From Apostichopus japonicus (lineage: Eukaryota; Echinodermata; Holothuroidea; Aspidochirotida; Stichopodidae), in NCBI RefSeq assembly GCF_037975245.1, contig NC_092564.1, positions 19,978,484-20,042,483 on the forward strand: DNA of 64,000 bases, written 5' to 3'. The notes under the pieces are model-generated. The model made no database searches. It was not told where the DNA came from and was given only the letters and a program-made list of their open reading frames with translations. Position 1 is the first letter of the stretch; each line of letters begins with the position of its first letter. Shown in pieces: positions 24,201-33,652 of this stretch. The position numbers were made by a program, and so were the translations under genes.

Positions 24201-27200
24201 TATACTAGATGATTTTGGATCTGGCAGTAAGTTGCAAAATATTTCACAGTAAATAAACAATGCCATGTGTCTCCCATTCATTAATAACAACTATAAATGG
24301 GGTGGTCGGTGGCAGAGCTAATTTGCTAGCTCTTAAATTGGTAAAAGTAAAAATCCATTTGTTTGTATGTAGAAGATTTGTGTCTATATTTCACATAGGA
24401 AGCCTGTTCTTTCTGGATATTGAAACATTTTGGAATAAAAGTTCTATATTGTAAATTGGTTGATGCCCACAAGTGAGTCCTACAAAGTAAGAGCTAAAAA
24501 TCTCTGATCTTTTCTGGTTCTCACCTAATTCTTGGACAAATGTAACTCACTTGCTCTACATTAGTCAGATAGTTAAGTGGAATTTTGAGCATATAATATT
24601 GGTAGGAATAACACAGCCAACTGGATTTCTGGTTTATCTTTCCTTTGATATCTCAAAAATTGAATAAAGGATAAAGGGGATAAACTGAAAAATACCAAAC
24701 AGATGCAAGAAATAGAAAATGAGGGACTATAAATTTTGCTGAAAAGAATAATCTTAACACCAAAAAATGTATTAAATATGTATTTTTACACAAAAATCCA
24801 AGTGCAAAATAACAGCCATGCTTAACTACAGGAAAACTCTAAGCATGAAACTCTCAAGCATCTAATGTCGATCTGTGTTTCTTACCCCCAAGTTTAATTT
24901 CTTCCCCCCCAGGCATCTCTACCTATCGAAGAAATATTTTATATCATATTTGGGAAGTGGATCTTATTCCTATCTATTCTTGATATGATTTTCTCCGTTT
25001 AGACCTATCGCTGGCTACATCAACATTTGCCCGAGTGCTCTGTCAATGAATGAAGCTGATCGCAACATTCTACTCACCACAGTCAAACATGAAATAATAC
25101 ACTCTCTGGTGAGTCGCATCATTTCACAAAGACTTTAATATAATTTTATAAATTATTTACCGGTGCAATGGCCGAGTGGATAAAGGCGGTGGTATTTTAA
25201 ACACTGAGGCTTAGCAGTCGTGAGGTTCCGGGTTCAGTGCCCGGTCAGGTCATAGTAAGGTAGGTTTTTCCGTCCAAGAGCAATCTACAGTTCTCCCATC
25301 TGAAATGACTTTCTATATTGAAAAGATTCCAAATTTGAGTTAAAAATGTTGAATTGGAAGCCACTCGACGTGTAAGTTGTAATCCATAAGCCCTTGCAGG
25401 TTTCTCCCACATTTGTGGTTGCTTAAATGTCGTAAAAATAACCGCTGATTATTATGATTATTATATTAGTATTATTATTATATACATACTTACATATTAT
25501 CCCATAAGTAGATTGAGGTGGTATGTCCGTCATAGACGTGAAATTACTTAATATACTGTAGTTTTTATGCTCCATTATTGTTAGTTCTATTTTTGTTTGT
25601 CTATTATCTCGTTTGTTACTCTTTCCATTGTCTTATCCCTACAGGGTTTTTCTTCTTCGTTGTTTGCTTTCTACCGGGATGACAACGGCGAACCTTTAAC
25701 ACCCAGAGACGCTAATGGGATGCCACCCTTTAATATGGAGTGAGTTTCTATTTCTTTGTATATTCTGAATCTCACAGATCTCACCTTTTGACCACAGAGC
25801 CATTTTTTTGCTCTATGATTTTTTTCGAGGAACTTGGTGTGAAAAATTACACCCTAATTTTCTTTCAAGGAGCTATGGTGCATCCAAATTGCAAAATATT
25901 TCATAAAAAATCAATCAATATGTGTCAAGACATATGCAACACACTTGGAACATGGAATTGCCATATTCATATATGCATAGCAATAAAATAACTTACAAGG
26001 ACTATCGATGTTCCAAGAAAAAATCTTCAAACTGTTTTGTGGATCCAGCAAGAGACATGTCCATCTTATTTTAACAACGTATTCGGTTTTACCGGAAGAG
26101 AAACATTTCAATTTTTTAGCTTTGAATGAAAAAGGATGCTACAAAAAGTAGGTTTACAATACATACAAAATACAGATAGTAATTTCACATAACTTTATCA
26201 AATAGAAAAAAATATAAATAAGAAAAAAACAAATTAATCAAGTAGGCATTTACAGATGTTATGTAAGAAGTGGCATCAGTCATGGTTGATTTAGATCTTG
26301 ATTCTTATGATTTAAATTGTGAGAGGACATATCTGCTCTTTGTTTTCAGACGTTTTGTCTACCAGTGGAGTGATAGAGTCATCAAGCAGGTGAAGCGATA
26401 TGACTGGGACACTCGTAACGGATTGGTGATACACAGCGTTCAGGTGATGGTAACACCAAAAGTCAAGGTAAAGATTATTAGTTCCTCTAAAAATGTATAA
26501 GACAGAGGTGGGGGGGTGGGGGGTTGGGGTGGTGGTATTGAAAAGTTTAACTGTTTTCTCATCATCTTCCACACCAACAATATCCAAGTCACTATCACAT
26601 TCCTTTCATGTTATCTCCGTTAGGAGGAAGCGAGACGTCACTTCAATTGCGACTCGCTGGAAGGAATCGAACTGGAAAATGACGGTGGTGGAGGAACCAT
26701 GTTTTCACACTTTGAGAAGAGGCTCTTGGAGGTAAGGGTTAAAAAAAAAAATGAACGGGGTGATAGAAAATGATAAAAAAGATTGCTTGTCGTTCCACCT
26801 TTGACTATTCATATTCGATTAGCATCGTCATTTGCTTATGAATATGGGAGTCGACCAAAGGCTCCCTTCCGTAGGTCTAGTTGCCACCGAACCTCAGTGA
26901 TTGAGTGAGCCTGACCTTTGAGGTATCGCCCCCAAGATATGCTAGAAAGTCAAATATGGTCAAATTTTAAGAAGCATTTCACCGTTACTGTCAAAGTAGT
27001 TACCACACGCTTGAGATATTTAATTGTCTATATATATATGTATATACACATATATATATATTATAGATTATTTATATATTATTTTATAGATTTGTGGATG
27101 ATCAAATAGTTGGAATGTGATATAAAATGTAAAGAACAATGGGTTTTTTTCGGGTTTGTCATTTAGAATATTCATAACGATATAATAATATGCGCAAGAG

Positions 27201-30200
27201 TGAATGTTTAGTGTAAGTTTACATGTTTTCATGATATATTCATACGCAAGGCCATTCTACTCTTATGATTAGTCAACAAATATCAGACAGGACTTAGCCA
27301 TCCTTTAATTGTGAGTAGAATTAGAAACCAATTTAGTGGTTTATTCTGTGCCAAGGGTGGGATGAGGTATGGGTTGGTGGGTGGGCGACGGATGGCTAGT
27401 ATTAATTTTTAATGTATCGTCCATACAGTCCATACAGGAACAAGCTGAAGCTTGTGTGGATTCCCTGGTATGTCCCCACCATCTCTCTACCTCCTCCCAC
27501 TCCCCCAGCTTCATCTACCCCCCTACCCCTCCCTCTTCCATCTGTCATCCCCCTCCTCTTCAACCCTGCACCATCAACCTGCACCTCTGACTACACCACA
27601 TACACATAACAAGGCATCTATTATATATTGTCACAGAATGAAGCGATGACAGGTACCCATACACACGACAGGCAGTTCTCAAGGTTCACCCTGGCAGTGT
27701 TAGAGGACACCGGATGGTACCATGTCAACTACGACCTGGCAGATCAGCTTGTCTGGGGTAGAGACCTGGGATGCGATTTCGTCAAGAAGAGCTGCAAGTC
27801 GTGGATGGATATTAGGAAAAGCAGGTCAGGGAATGGAATTATTAGTAATATTATTATTATTATTTTTAAAATAATTTCAGCGTTAAGTAATAATGTACAT
27901 TATATGGTTGAATCTTTGTCATTTCTAGTTATAAGTTTGTAACAGATACAAATAGTAATTGCAGATGTATGTGAATTTGTTTATGTGGTTATTTTTATTT
28001 GTTCCCCAATCATTTTGTTTTAGAAGTATTCCCTACTACGAAATTATCACAAATCTTATCTTTTCGATTTTTATTGCCTTTTTTTTCTTCTCAATTGCAA
28101 AGACTTAAGATTTTATTATCTCCACAAATCAGGTTTTTTTTTCTCACTTTTCTATTACAAAAGAACAAAACTTGCCATCTCATATTTTTTGTTATTTGCT
28201 GTTGTGGTTTTGAGCAGTTAATAACACTCATGTATGATTCTTTTTGTCATCTTCTCAGGGGCCAAAGTCTTTCACCTTTCTGTAACATAGCACAATCAGA
28301 CTTTTTCAACTTTACCTGTGATTCAGAAAGAACTTCTCTCGCCATCTGCAACCTAAAGAAATACGAAGAAGATTTACCTTTGGAGTATCAGGTATGTCTC
28401 CGATCCAGTATAAAACCGTCTAGTTTGCTACGGTTTTTTTGGTACTCTTTTTTTCTTGTGACTTGGTCAGGTGTTTCAGACATGAACATCGTTACTAACG
28501 GTCACTTTTACCAATGACATGAACACAGGAATAATTTTGTTGGGCTTATTTTGGGATTCCATTTTCTCGATAAGAGTTAGCTTTAGTTGGCTTAAGCCAG
28601 TTGGGATAATCTTCTGGTCCTATTACCACTGTTTATTGTACTCTCATATCCTGCTTCAAAGCACTCATATTAACGATATGAACAGTATCTAACTTTATCT
28701 TATAGAAACGAGATATTCGTATACTGCTCAAACTATCAGTACAAGTGCTTTGAAGCAACTGTCCCAACTGAGCGAGTAGCTTGTTGGTTGGTTATGACGA
28801 CTGCAATGATGCAACACATGTGGATATATTCTTGGTTTAATATTGCTTTTTTGGTTCCTTGCTAAAAGCAAAGGAACCTATGTATTCAGGTTGGCGTGTG
28901 TGTGTGTATGGGTGTGTGTGACGCTTTAGCTTGTATGCACGATAACTCAACAAGGGAATGACCGATCATTAATATACTTAGTGGGTGGGTGGCCCATAGT
29001 GAGTAGATGAACCCTATTGATTTTGGTGCTCATATCATGAATATTAATGAGGTCACGGGGTCAAACGTGAAAAATTCAAAATTGCAATAACTTGGCTACT
29101 ATTAGTCGGAATTTCGTCAAACTTGGTACGATGATATTGGCAGATAGCCCATACACATGCTGTATGTTGCAATTGATATGATACAAATTTATGAGAGGGT
29201 AGGGCTTAGCATTACTTTGGTAGCAAAAGTTTGTGTGCATTATTGCTGTTGTTGTATTAGGGCTTTCTTAGAAATTTCCCTATGAATGGAACTAATGAAC
29301 AGCAGCAAGAACCATGAAATGTTTTTATTCTGGGTTTTTTTTTGTAATGTGATATTCTTCAATTAGAGTCTGTATCTACAACTTCTTGGTTTAATATTTT
29401 TACTTTCAGTATTTTGATTCCTTACCCAATACACCAGGGGATGAATTAGGCAAGTATGGAGGAACATCATACCTTGCGGATTACTGCCCGTTCAATCAGG
29501 TGAGGCTGTTGTGTGATTCGAAGAATATGTCACAAAGGCAACACACTTCACGTTAATATGATGGTAACATAGGAAGACATCACAGGCTAGTCTGTGTTAA
29601 GCAGCAAGTTGTACCACTGTTCGTGGCTGTCCCATGAACTGCAACGTTCAGTTAGGAACAGTTTACTCCTTACAAAGGACACAATTTGTAAGTTGTAATT
29701 CAACTTGGGTAGGATACCCACCCTACCACAGATAGTAGGAGAGAGACTAGCCAAATTTGCAATGAACTGGACAGTGTTGGGTCCTGGATCTGGCCTCAGA
29801 GGGTTCATCGTATATAACTCACCTCACAGCCCCCCAGAGGTAGGAGGAAGTGAGGTCACCCCAGGACCATCAGGGGACCTGGATGTCACCCTTTACTGCT
29901 TCCTTCTTTTGCATTGGAAGCAGCATTGGGATGTGCGGTGTTGGGAATTTCACATTCCATGTACCTCCTCTGTGTGTTTGCATATGCAATTAAGAAAATA
30001 GTATCATGAAATACTTAATCATAGTAAATAAATGTAAAGTAACTATTAAATACTTGATTAGTTGTATTGATCATTGTGAGGAAATCATTTACAGATATCA
30101 CTCTGTTTCTTTTTTGTTAAACAGCAAGTTACCTACACAAATGATAAAGGACAGAGCAAGGGCACCACTTGTTACTTGGCATCCAATTCCCTCGGTAAGT

Positions 30201-32323
30201 AAATTATAGGTCTTCTCTTGTCTTCTGTAGAGCATTTTTGTGTTTTAAGAGGATGCTGGCATTTGTGTTATTTACCTTTAAGCAAGCACAAGTTGCCCCA
30301 CCACAAAATAAAAGTGTGCAAAACATGAAATGTAAAATGCAAGTAGAAGTTACTATATTGCATACAAGGATCTTGTGTGTTAATATTTTATATTATATAT
30401 GAAAACTTCACTTTCTTGGAATTTGAATGTCAAAGTGCGTTGTGGTCTGCACTAACCAGAAATCTTACTTCAACAATAAGTGATATACTTTGAGAGGGGG
30501 AGGGGGGTGGGGAGGGAAGGGTGGTTCTGCAGAGGAAGGATGACTTGATTTTCTATTGCTGACACGTTAACCTAATTTTGGCACATCATTTTTGAATCTC
30601 AAAGCTTCCACGGAAAATGTCGCAGCAGAGTATTTCGGACCACAGTCTATATGTGTCAACCACGCCTCACCTTGGATTCGAGAAAAGTGTCTCAGTTTTG
30701 ATAAACAGATCACATGGGGAGCGGGTTGTTATCAGGTTGGTGTCACCGCTTTGAGATATTCAATCGTTTCGTTAGAAGTGAAATGTTTGCACCAGGGTTT
30801 GCCTGTTTTTAGGTTTTACAATTGTAATGCTCTTTGAGCAGCTTTGCTGACTTTGCACTATATAAATATTACTTATTATTATTATTAAAACAAGATATTA
30901 ACAGTAGAAAGATGTAATCCCATTCATGATAGCATGAAGTCATGAATATTCATAAGTGGTTGTATCAAAATCGGATCCTAAATTGCCATCCTCAGTTTAG
31001 ATATACCCTAGAAAGAATCAAATATAAATAAATATTCACTGCTCTGTTTAAGTGATGTCATAATCACTAGGCTAATCTCCAAAAAAAAAAATTAAGCATT
31101 TCTGATATAGTAATTGGCAAGAAATGTGGTTAGCATTTGCTCCCAAATTTCTGATTGATAACATTTGTCAACTTGCAGGGAGTCTGTTGTTTGATAATAT
31201 TATAATAATTCAAAACAATAGGTTTACTTGCCTATCTGTCATAAATTACTACCAATTTTAATGCAGAAGTCTATATAGACTTCTGCTGACTTCAGCTGTT
31301 AATCCTTCTTCCATACTTTCTATTCCAGTATCATTGTAGCCAAGAAGGATTAAAGATAGTCATAGAAGGGGTCAATTATCTTTGCCTGAGTGAAGGCAGG
31401 GCCTTAGATGTGAGCGTAAAGGCTTCATATCGCCATCAGGGTGCAATTATATGTCCAGCCTGCAAAGACTTCTGTGACGAGTGTCCTCTGGAAGAAAGTT
31501 CAGGGTTGTCAAATAAAGGTAAGGAGTCTTAGATATACATGGATTCCTAGGCTTTTCATTCAGTTTCATTATGAGATACCCAGGTTACCCAGGTGGTGGT
31601 TAAAGTTACCCAGGTGGTGGTTAAATTTCATTGTTAAATTTTCAATTCCTGTTGGTTACAAAGGAATGCAAGGTTTTAGTATAAGTTTGACCGTCATGCA
31701 TATTTTCCTCTAATTTCTTTATCAATATCTGCAGCATTGGATCAATATATGTGTACTGTGTTGAATTGTGTTACTATCAATTTTAATCCATCAGAACCAG
31801 GCGATGAAGGTGAATGCCCGAGGTTACCTGCAGACGCTGTAGGGATATGCATTACAGAATGTGAAGGTGATAGAGACTGCGGGCGTAACAAGAAATGTTG
31901 CAGTAACGGTTGCGGGCAAGTTTGCAAGGAGCAGGTCAAAACGTACAATGAAGGCAAGTTTCAATTCCAAAATTGTATTTTAGTCACTTTATTGGCAAAC
32001 CTCAGGCTGACACCTGTGCAAATAAATGTTAACTTAGTTTGATTATATTAATACTACTACCAAGTAATCCTTTTTGATAGGGTTTCTTGATAAGAAGCCA
32101 TAAACTTTCAATATAGAACCTAGATATAAACACTTCATATCTCAGTGGAATTCTCAGTAATAATTCATCACCCTAAAGAACTGCCTGTTTTGTCATATTT
32201 AGTCTATTACTCCCATTTATCTTGTGTCTTTCAGATATTCCGTGTCAAGGAAACAGTCTTTCAGCTCTCACACTGAAATGGAGTATTGTCATTTTCTTTT
32301 TGATGAGAATAATGGAGAGATGA
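15262..32323 (+). CDS. LMLN: Leishmanolysin-like zinc metallopeptidase with C-terminal WAP domain
   Basis: Seventeen exons join in phase into 704 residues: 15262-15381, 16088-16219, 20609-20694, 21715-21832, 23078-23259, 25003-25108, 25645-25739, 26350-26467, 26624-26731, 27637-27824, 28259-28391, 29410-29499, 30125-30194, 30605-30735, 31329-31518, 31795-31953 and 32235-32323 (TGA). A hydrophobic signal peptide follows the start ([12 protein letters not shown]). The M8 zinc site is HEIIH (His242, Glu243, His246) with third ligand His348 in SHFEKRLLE and Met-turn Met359 in [10 protein letters not shown], the 11-residue spacing of leishmanolysins. Further family marks are [39 protein letters not shown] and WGAGCYQ. 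In flies (invadolysin) and mammals LMLN acts in mitosis, cell migration and lipid-droplet biology. Exon 16 adds an eight-cysteine WAP domain absent from human LMLN. Exon 16 ends in a GC donor (GCAAGT). The last exon encodes a hydrophobic stretch ([13 protein letters not shown]), a possible GPI signal or membrane anchor; its short charged tail leaves this open. Confidence 0.95.
16485..18232. mobile_element. Second non-autonomous hAT transposon, complete with 8-bp TSD
   Basis: Element body 16493-18224 (1,732 bp), flanked by a perfect 8-bp duplication CCTTCTGA at 16485-16492 and 18225-18232. Its ends are inverted: left TAGTGTTCAACCGATTA, right (read inward) TAGTGTTCAAACGATTA. Subterminal zones carry many copies of CCGATTAT / ACCGATTCCGATTAT. 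No transposase frame is visible. Internal sequence at about 16757-16828 (TTTCCAAAATACGGAAAT ... GCCTAACCACC) resembles 6285-6345 inside the MRPL32 hAT, although the subterminal motifs differ completely. It lies in LMLN intron 2. Confidence 0.92.
19762..19905 (+). repeat. Dispersed repeat, copy 1
   Basis: Words in order: TATCACATCGCAAAATGG, GCAAAGATGGCATAGCAG, GAACCATAGTAG, CAGAACCTTCAACAGTGCTA, then a CACAAAATTATTCCCTG end. The same order recurs at 21234-21425 on the same strand and at 49850-50015 on the opposite strand, so this is a dispersed element of unknown class. No terminal inverted repeats were identified. Confidence 0.6.
21234..21425 (+). repeat. Dispersed repeat, copy 2
   Basis: It starts GGTATCGCATCGCAAACTAC and continues with GTATAGCAGCG, GAACCATAGCATT, CAGAACCTTCAAGACTGCTA and ACATTAAATTACTCCCTG, the same word order as the copy at 19762-19905. 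It lies in LMLN intron 3, about 300 bp before exon 4. Confidence 0.6.
23443..23550 (+). repeat. Degenerate partial copy of LMLN exon 5 in the following intron
   Basis: GCCAGACACAACAGCCCACT at about 23446 resembles TCCCGACACAACGGCCCACG inside exon 5 (about 23206). The sequence just after exon 5 (GAATCCTGGCAAAATATTCC, about 23326) is echoed at about 23519 (GGATCCTGCTGAAATACTTA). The two matches are offset by about 240 and 193 bp, so an old local duplication with indels is the simplest reading. The copy has no clean splice sites and is non-coding. Confidence 0.45.
23590..23850 (+). repeat. AGGTCA-rich dispersed repeat with a perfect DR1 word
   Basis: Two units of about 120 bp each contain GGAGGTCAAAGG or AAGGTCAAAGGTCAC, CAAAGTCTG(A/T)AA, CCTTGT(A/G)A and a TTGAT word. 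At about 23767 the word AGGTCAAAGGTCA is a perfect direct repeat of two AGGTCA half-sites spaced by one base (DR1). It is related to 14320-14640. Confidence 0.55.
25162..25482 (+). mobile_element. tRNA-derived SINE (Leu/Ser-type head)
   Basis: The head has a pol III A box in TGGCCGAGTGGATAAAGG (about 25170) and a B box GGTTCAGTGCC (25231-25241) at tRNA spacing, followed by a non-tRNA body and an (ATT)n-like tail ending about 25482. The cloverleaf arms are not well matched, so this is a SINE rather than a working tRNA gene. It lies in LMLN intron 6 directly after the HEXXH exon, in the sense orientation. Confidence 0.8.
26925..27035 (+). repeat. Dispersed repeat fragment
   Basis: The segment contains ATATGCTAGAAAGTCAAATA, TGGTCA, AAGCATTT, TCAAAGTA and ATATTTAATTGTCT in order. 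The same word order is found at about 39571-39682 (AATATGCTAGAAAATCAAAC ... AAATATTCAATTGTCTG). It is followed here by a TA-rich microsatellite to about 27090. Confidence 0.5.
28855..29180 (+). repeat. Dispersed repeat with hairpin head
   Basis: It opens with the inverted repeat GGTTCCTTGC / GCAAAGGAACC around a short AAAA-type loop (about 28854-28881), followed by a GT microsatellite, GCACGATAACTCAACAAGG and a body with ATTAATGAGGTCACGGGGTCA. The layout suggests a dispersed element; family and right end are not resolved. It lies in LMLN intron 11. Confidence 0.45.
30823..30889 (+). mobile_element. SINE/LINE 3' tail fragment
   Basis: GCTCTTTGAGCAGC, then GCACTATATAAATATTACTT and an (ATT)n run, is a typical 3' end of retroposons that terminate in short repeats. 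Only the tail is visible. It lies in LMLN intron 14. Confidence 0.45.
31795..31953 (+). other. LMLN: WAP four-disulfide-core exon of LMLN (phase 1-1)
   Basis: Exon 16 encodes residues of about 623-676, including [25 protein letters not shown] and [10 protein letters not shown]. All eight cysteines of a WAP/four-disulfide-core domain are present with normal spacing, including the CC pair. The exon begins and ends in phase 1, so it can be gained or skipped without changing frame. Its acceptor is CAG at 31792-31794 and its donor is GC (GCAAGT) at 31954. WAP domains are often protease inhibitors or antimicrobial modules. Confidence 0.88.
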
Positions 32324-32640
32324 CCCTAGAACAAACACCAAGAAGCATAAAAAATTACTTTCTGCTGCTGCTTAATATCCGGTATTGAAACTGTTTTTGG
32401 GAAGGGTTCCTTTCGTTTTGACCAGGCTAATGGAGAGATGACCCTAGCACAACCACCAAGAAGTGTAAAAAGTTACTTTCTTCTTAAGATATCTGGTATT
32501 CAAAATGTTTCTTTACTTTTGGGAAGGGTTCCATTCGTGTTGATGGGCATAATGGAGAGATGACCCTAGCACAACCACCAAGAAGCATAAAAAGTCACTT
32601 TCTGCTTAATATATCTGGGTATTGAAACTGTTCTTTTTTT
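32290..32640 (+). repeat. Three-copy tandem repeat overlapping the LMLN stop codon
   Basis: The word AATGGAGAGATGACCCTAG starts at 32311, 32429 and 32551, each followed by CACCAAGAAG(C/T)(A/G)TAAAAA, a TTACTTTCT or TCACTTTCT word and TATTGAAACTG-like sequence. Spacing is 118 and 122 bp. Copy 1 contains the last LMLN codons and the TGA (32321-32323), so the repeat arose from, or expanded into, the 3' end of the coding region. Confidence 0.85.
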
Positions 32641-33652
32641 TTAATTGAAAATCATTTGGTGGTGGTTTGTAAAATATCATTGAAAGTTGCTTTAGTCTTT
32701 CATTTTAGTTTTTTTAAATTTGGTTACTGCCATTATCATGTATTAAGTTCTCAAAACTACCAACTACAGGTGGATCGTACGATATTTCCAATATTAATTG
32801 CACCTGAGTTGTGTCCATTTTAGAACAGAACACACGTTTTCACATGCTCTTCCTATCCCAGGTAATCTGTTCACTACCACCACAGCTGTTGTTGTGAGTA
32901 TTATCTACTGAAATTTCTCTCAAAATTTTTAAATTGAAGTTTTCACCACAATACTCCTAACTAGCTTGTTATGTCCATACCTACTCCCAATTCACACATT
33001 GCAGTGTCTAATTACTTACCATGTACTTAATTTCCTGTCACTGCCACAATCGGTCGGGAACACGATCACAGTCAGTAAAGACACCATCAGTATTCAGGTT
33101 AATCCCCTAATTAATCTTCTCAGACGTACTCTAGCCTCAACTTTATGCAATTAGCGAAACTGATACCAAATGTTTCAAGGTGCTGAACTGCTATCAGCGA
33201 TCACTGCTATCAGAGATTTATCATCTACATAAATTAAAGCATTGATTCTACAAAGTTTCCATGTATTCAATTTTCAGATTTTTTTGCTATATATTCATCA
33301 TGAAAACTGGTTTTAGAATCTTTTCTTTTTTTCATGCATTCATGTATGTATGTGTGTGGTTTTGGTCACTAGGGTGTTTGTATTACAATTAATATAATAT
33401 TTTTTATGGATGTAAATACATTTCTAGATTTTCATTGCCAAGTTTCTTGACTCATATTTTACTGACTGTGATGCTCAAATCCATCCGTACATCATCCACA
33501 TGATGAAGGCCACCCTCACTCACACTTTTTCGCATCCATGATCTCAAGAAATTGTAGCCAGCATCTATGGAATCCCATCAAACCCACATTCTAGCAGTAA
33601 ACCTTGACACGTTCCTCGCAACAGCCGACTTAAAAATTATCCTCGAATAAAA
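32641..33652. other. Convergent LMLN / GTPBP4 intergenic region
   Basis: This lies between the LMLN stop plus its repeats and the GTPBP4 stop. Both 3' UTRs must end here. I see no additional exon. On the plus strand an AATAAA occurs at about 33645, overlapping the end of the GTPBP4 coding region; whether LMLN uses it is unknown. Confidence 0.5.

Noticed and set aside
25162-25260. Functional tRNA-Leu/Ser gene
   Set aside because: A and B boxes are present, but the acceptor and anticodon stems do not pair well, and a SINE body and (ATT)n tail follow.
27999-28517. 172-codon plus-strand open frame
   Set aside because: It is LMLN intron 10 read through into exon 11 (28259-28391) and on into intron 11. 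Only the exon part is coding.
29705-30001. 98-codon plus-strand open frame as an extra LMLN exon
   Set aside because: Exon 12 (ends 29499) joins exon 13 (starts 30125) in phase and matches the family without it, and the frame has no good acceptor/donor pair.
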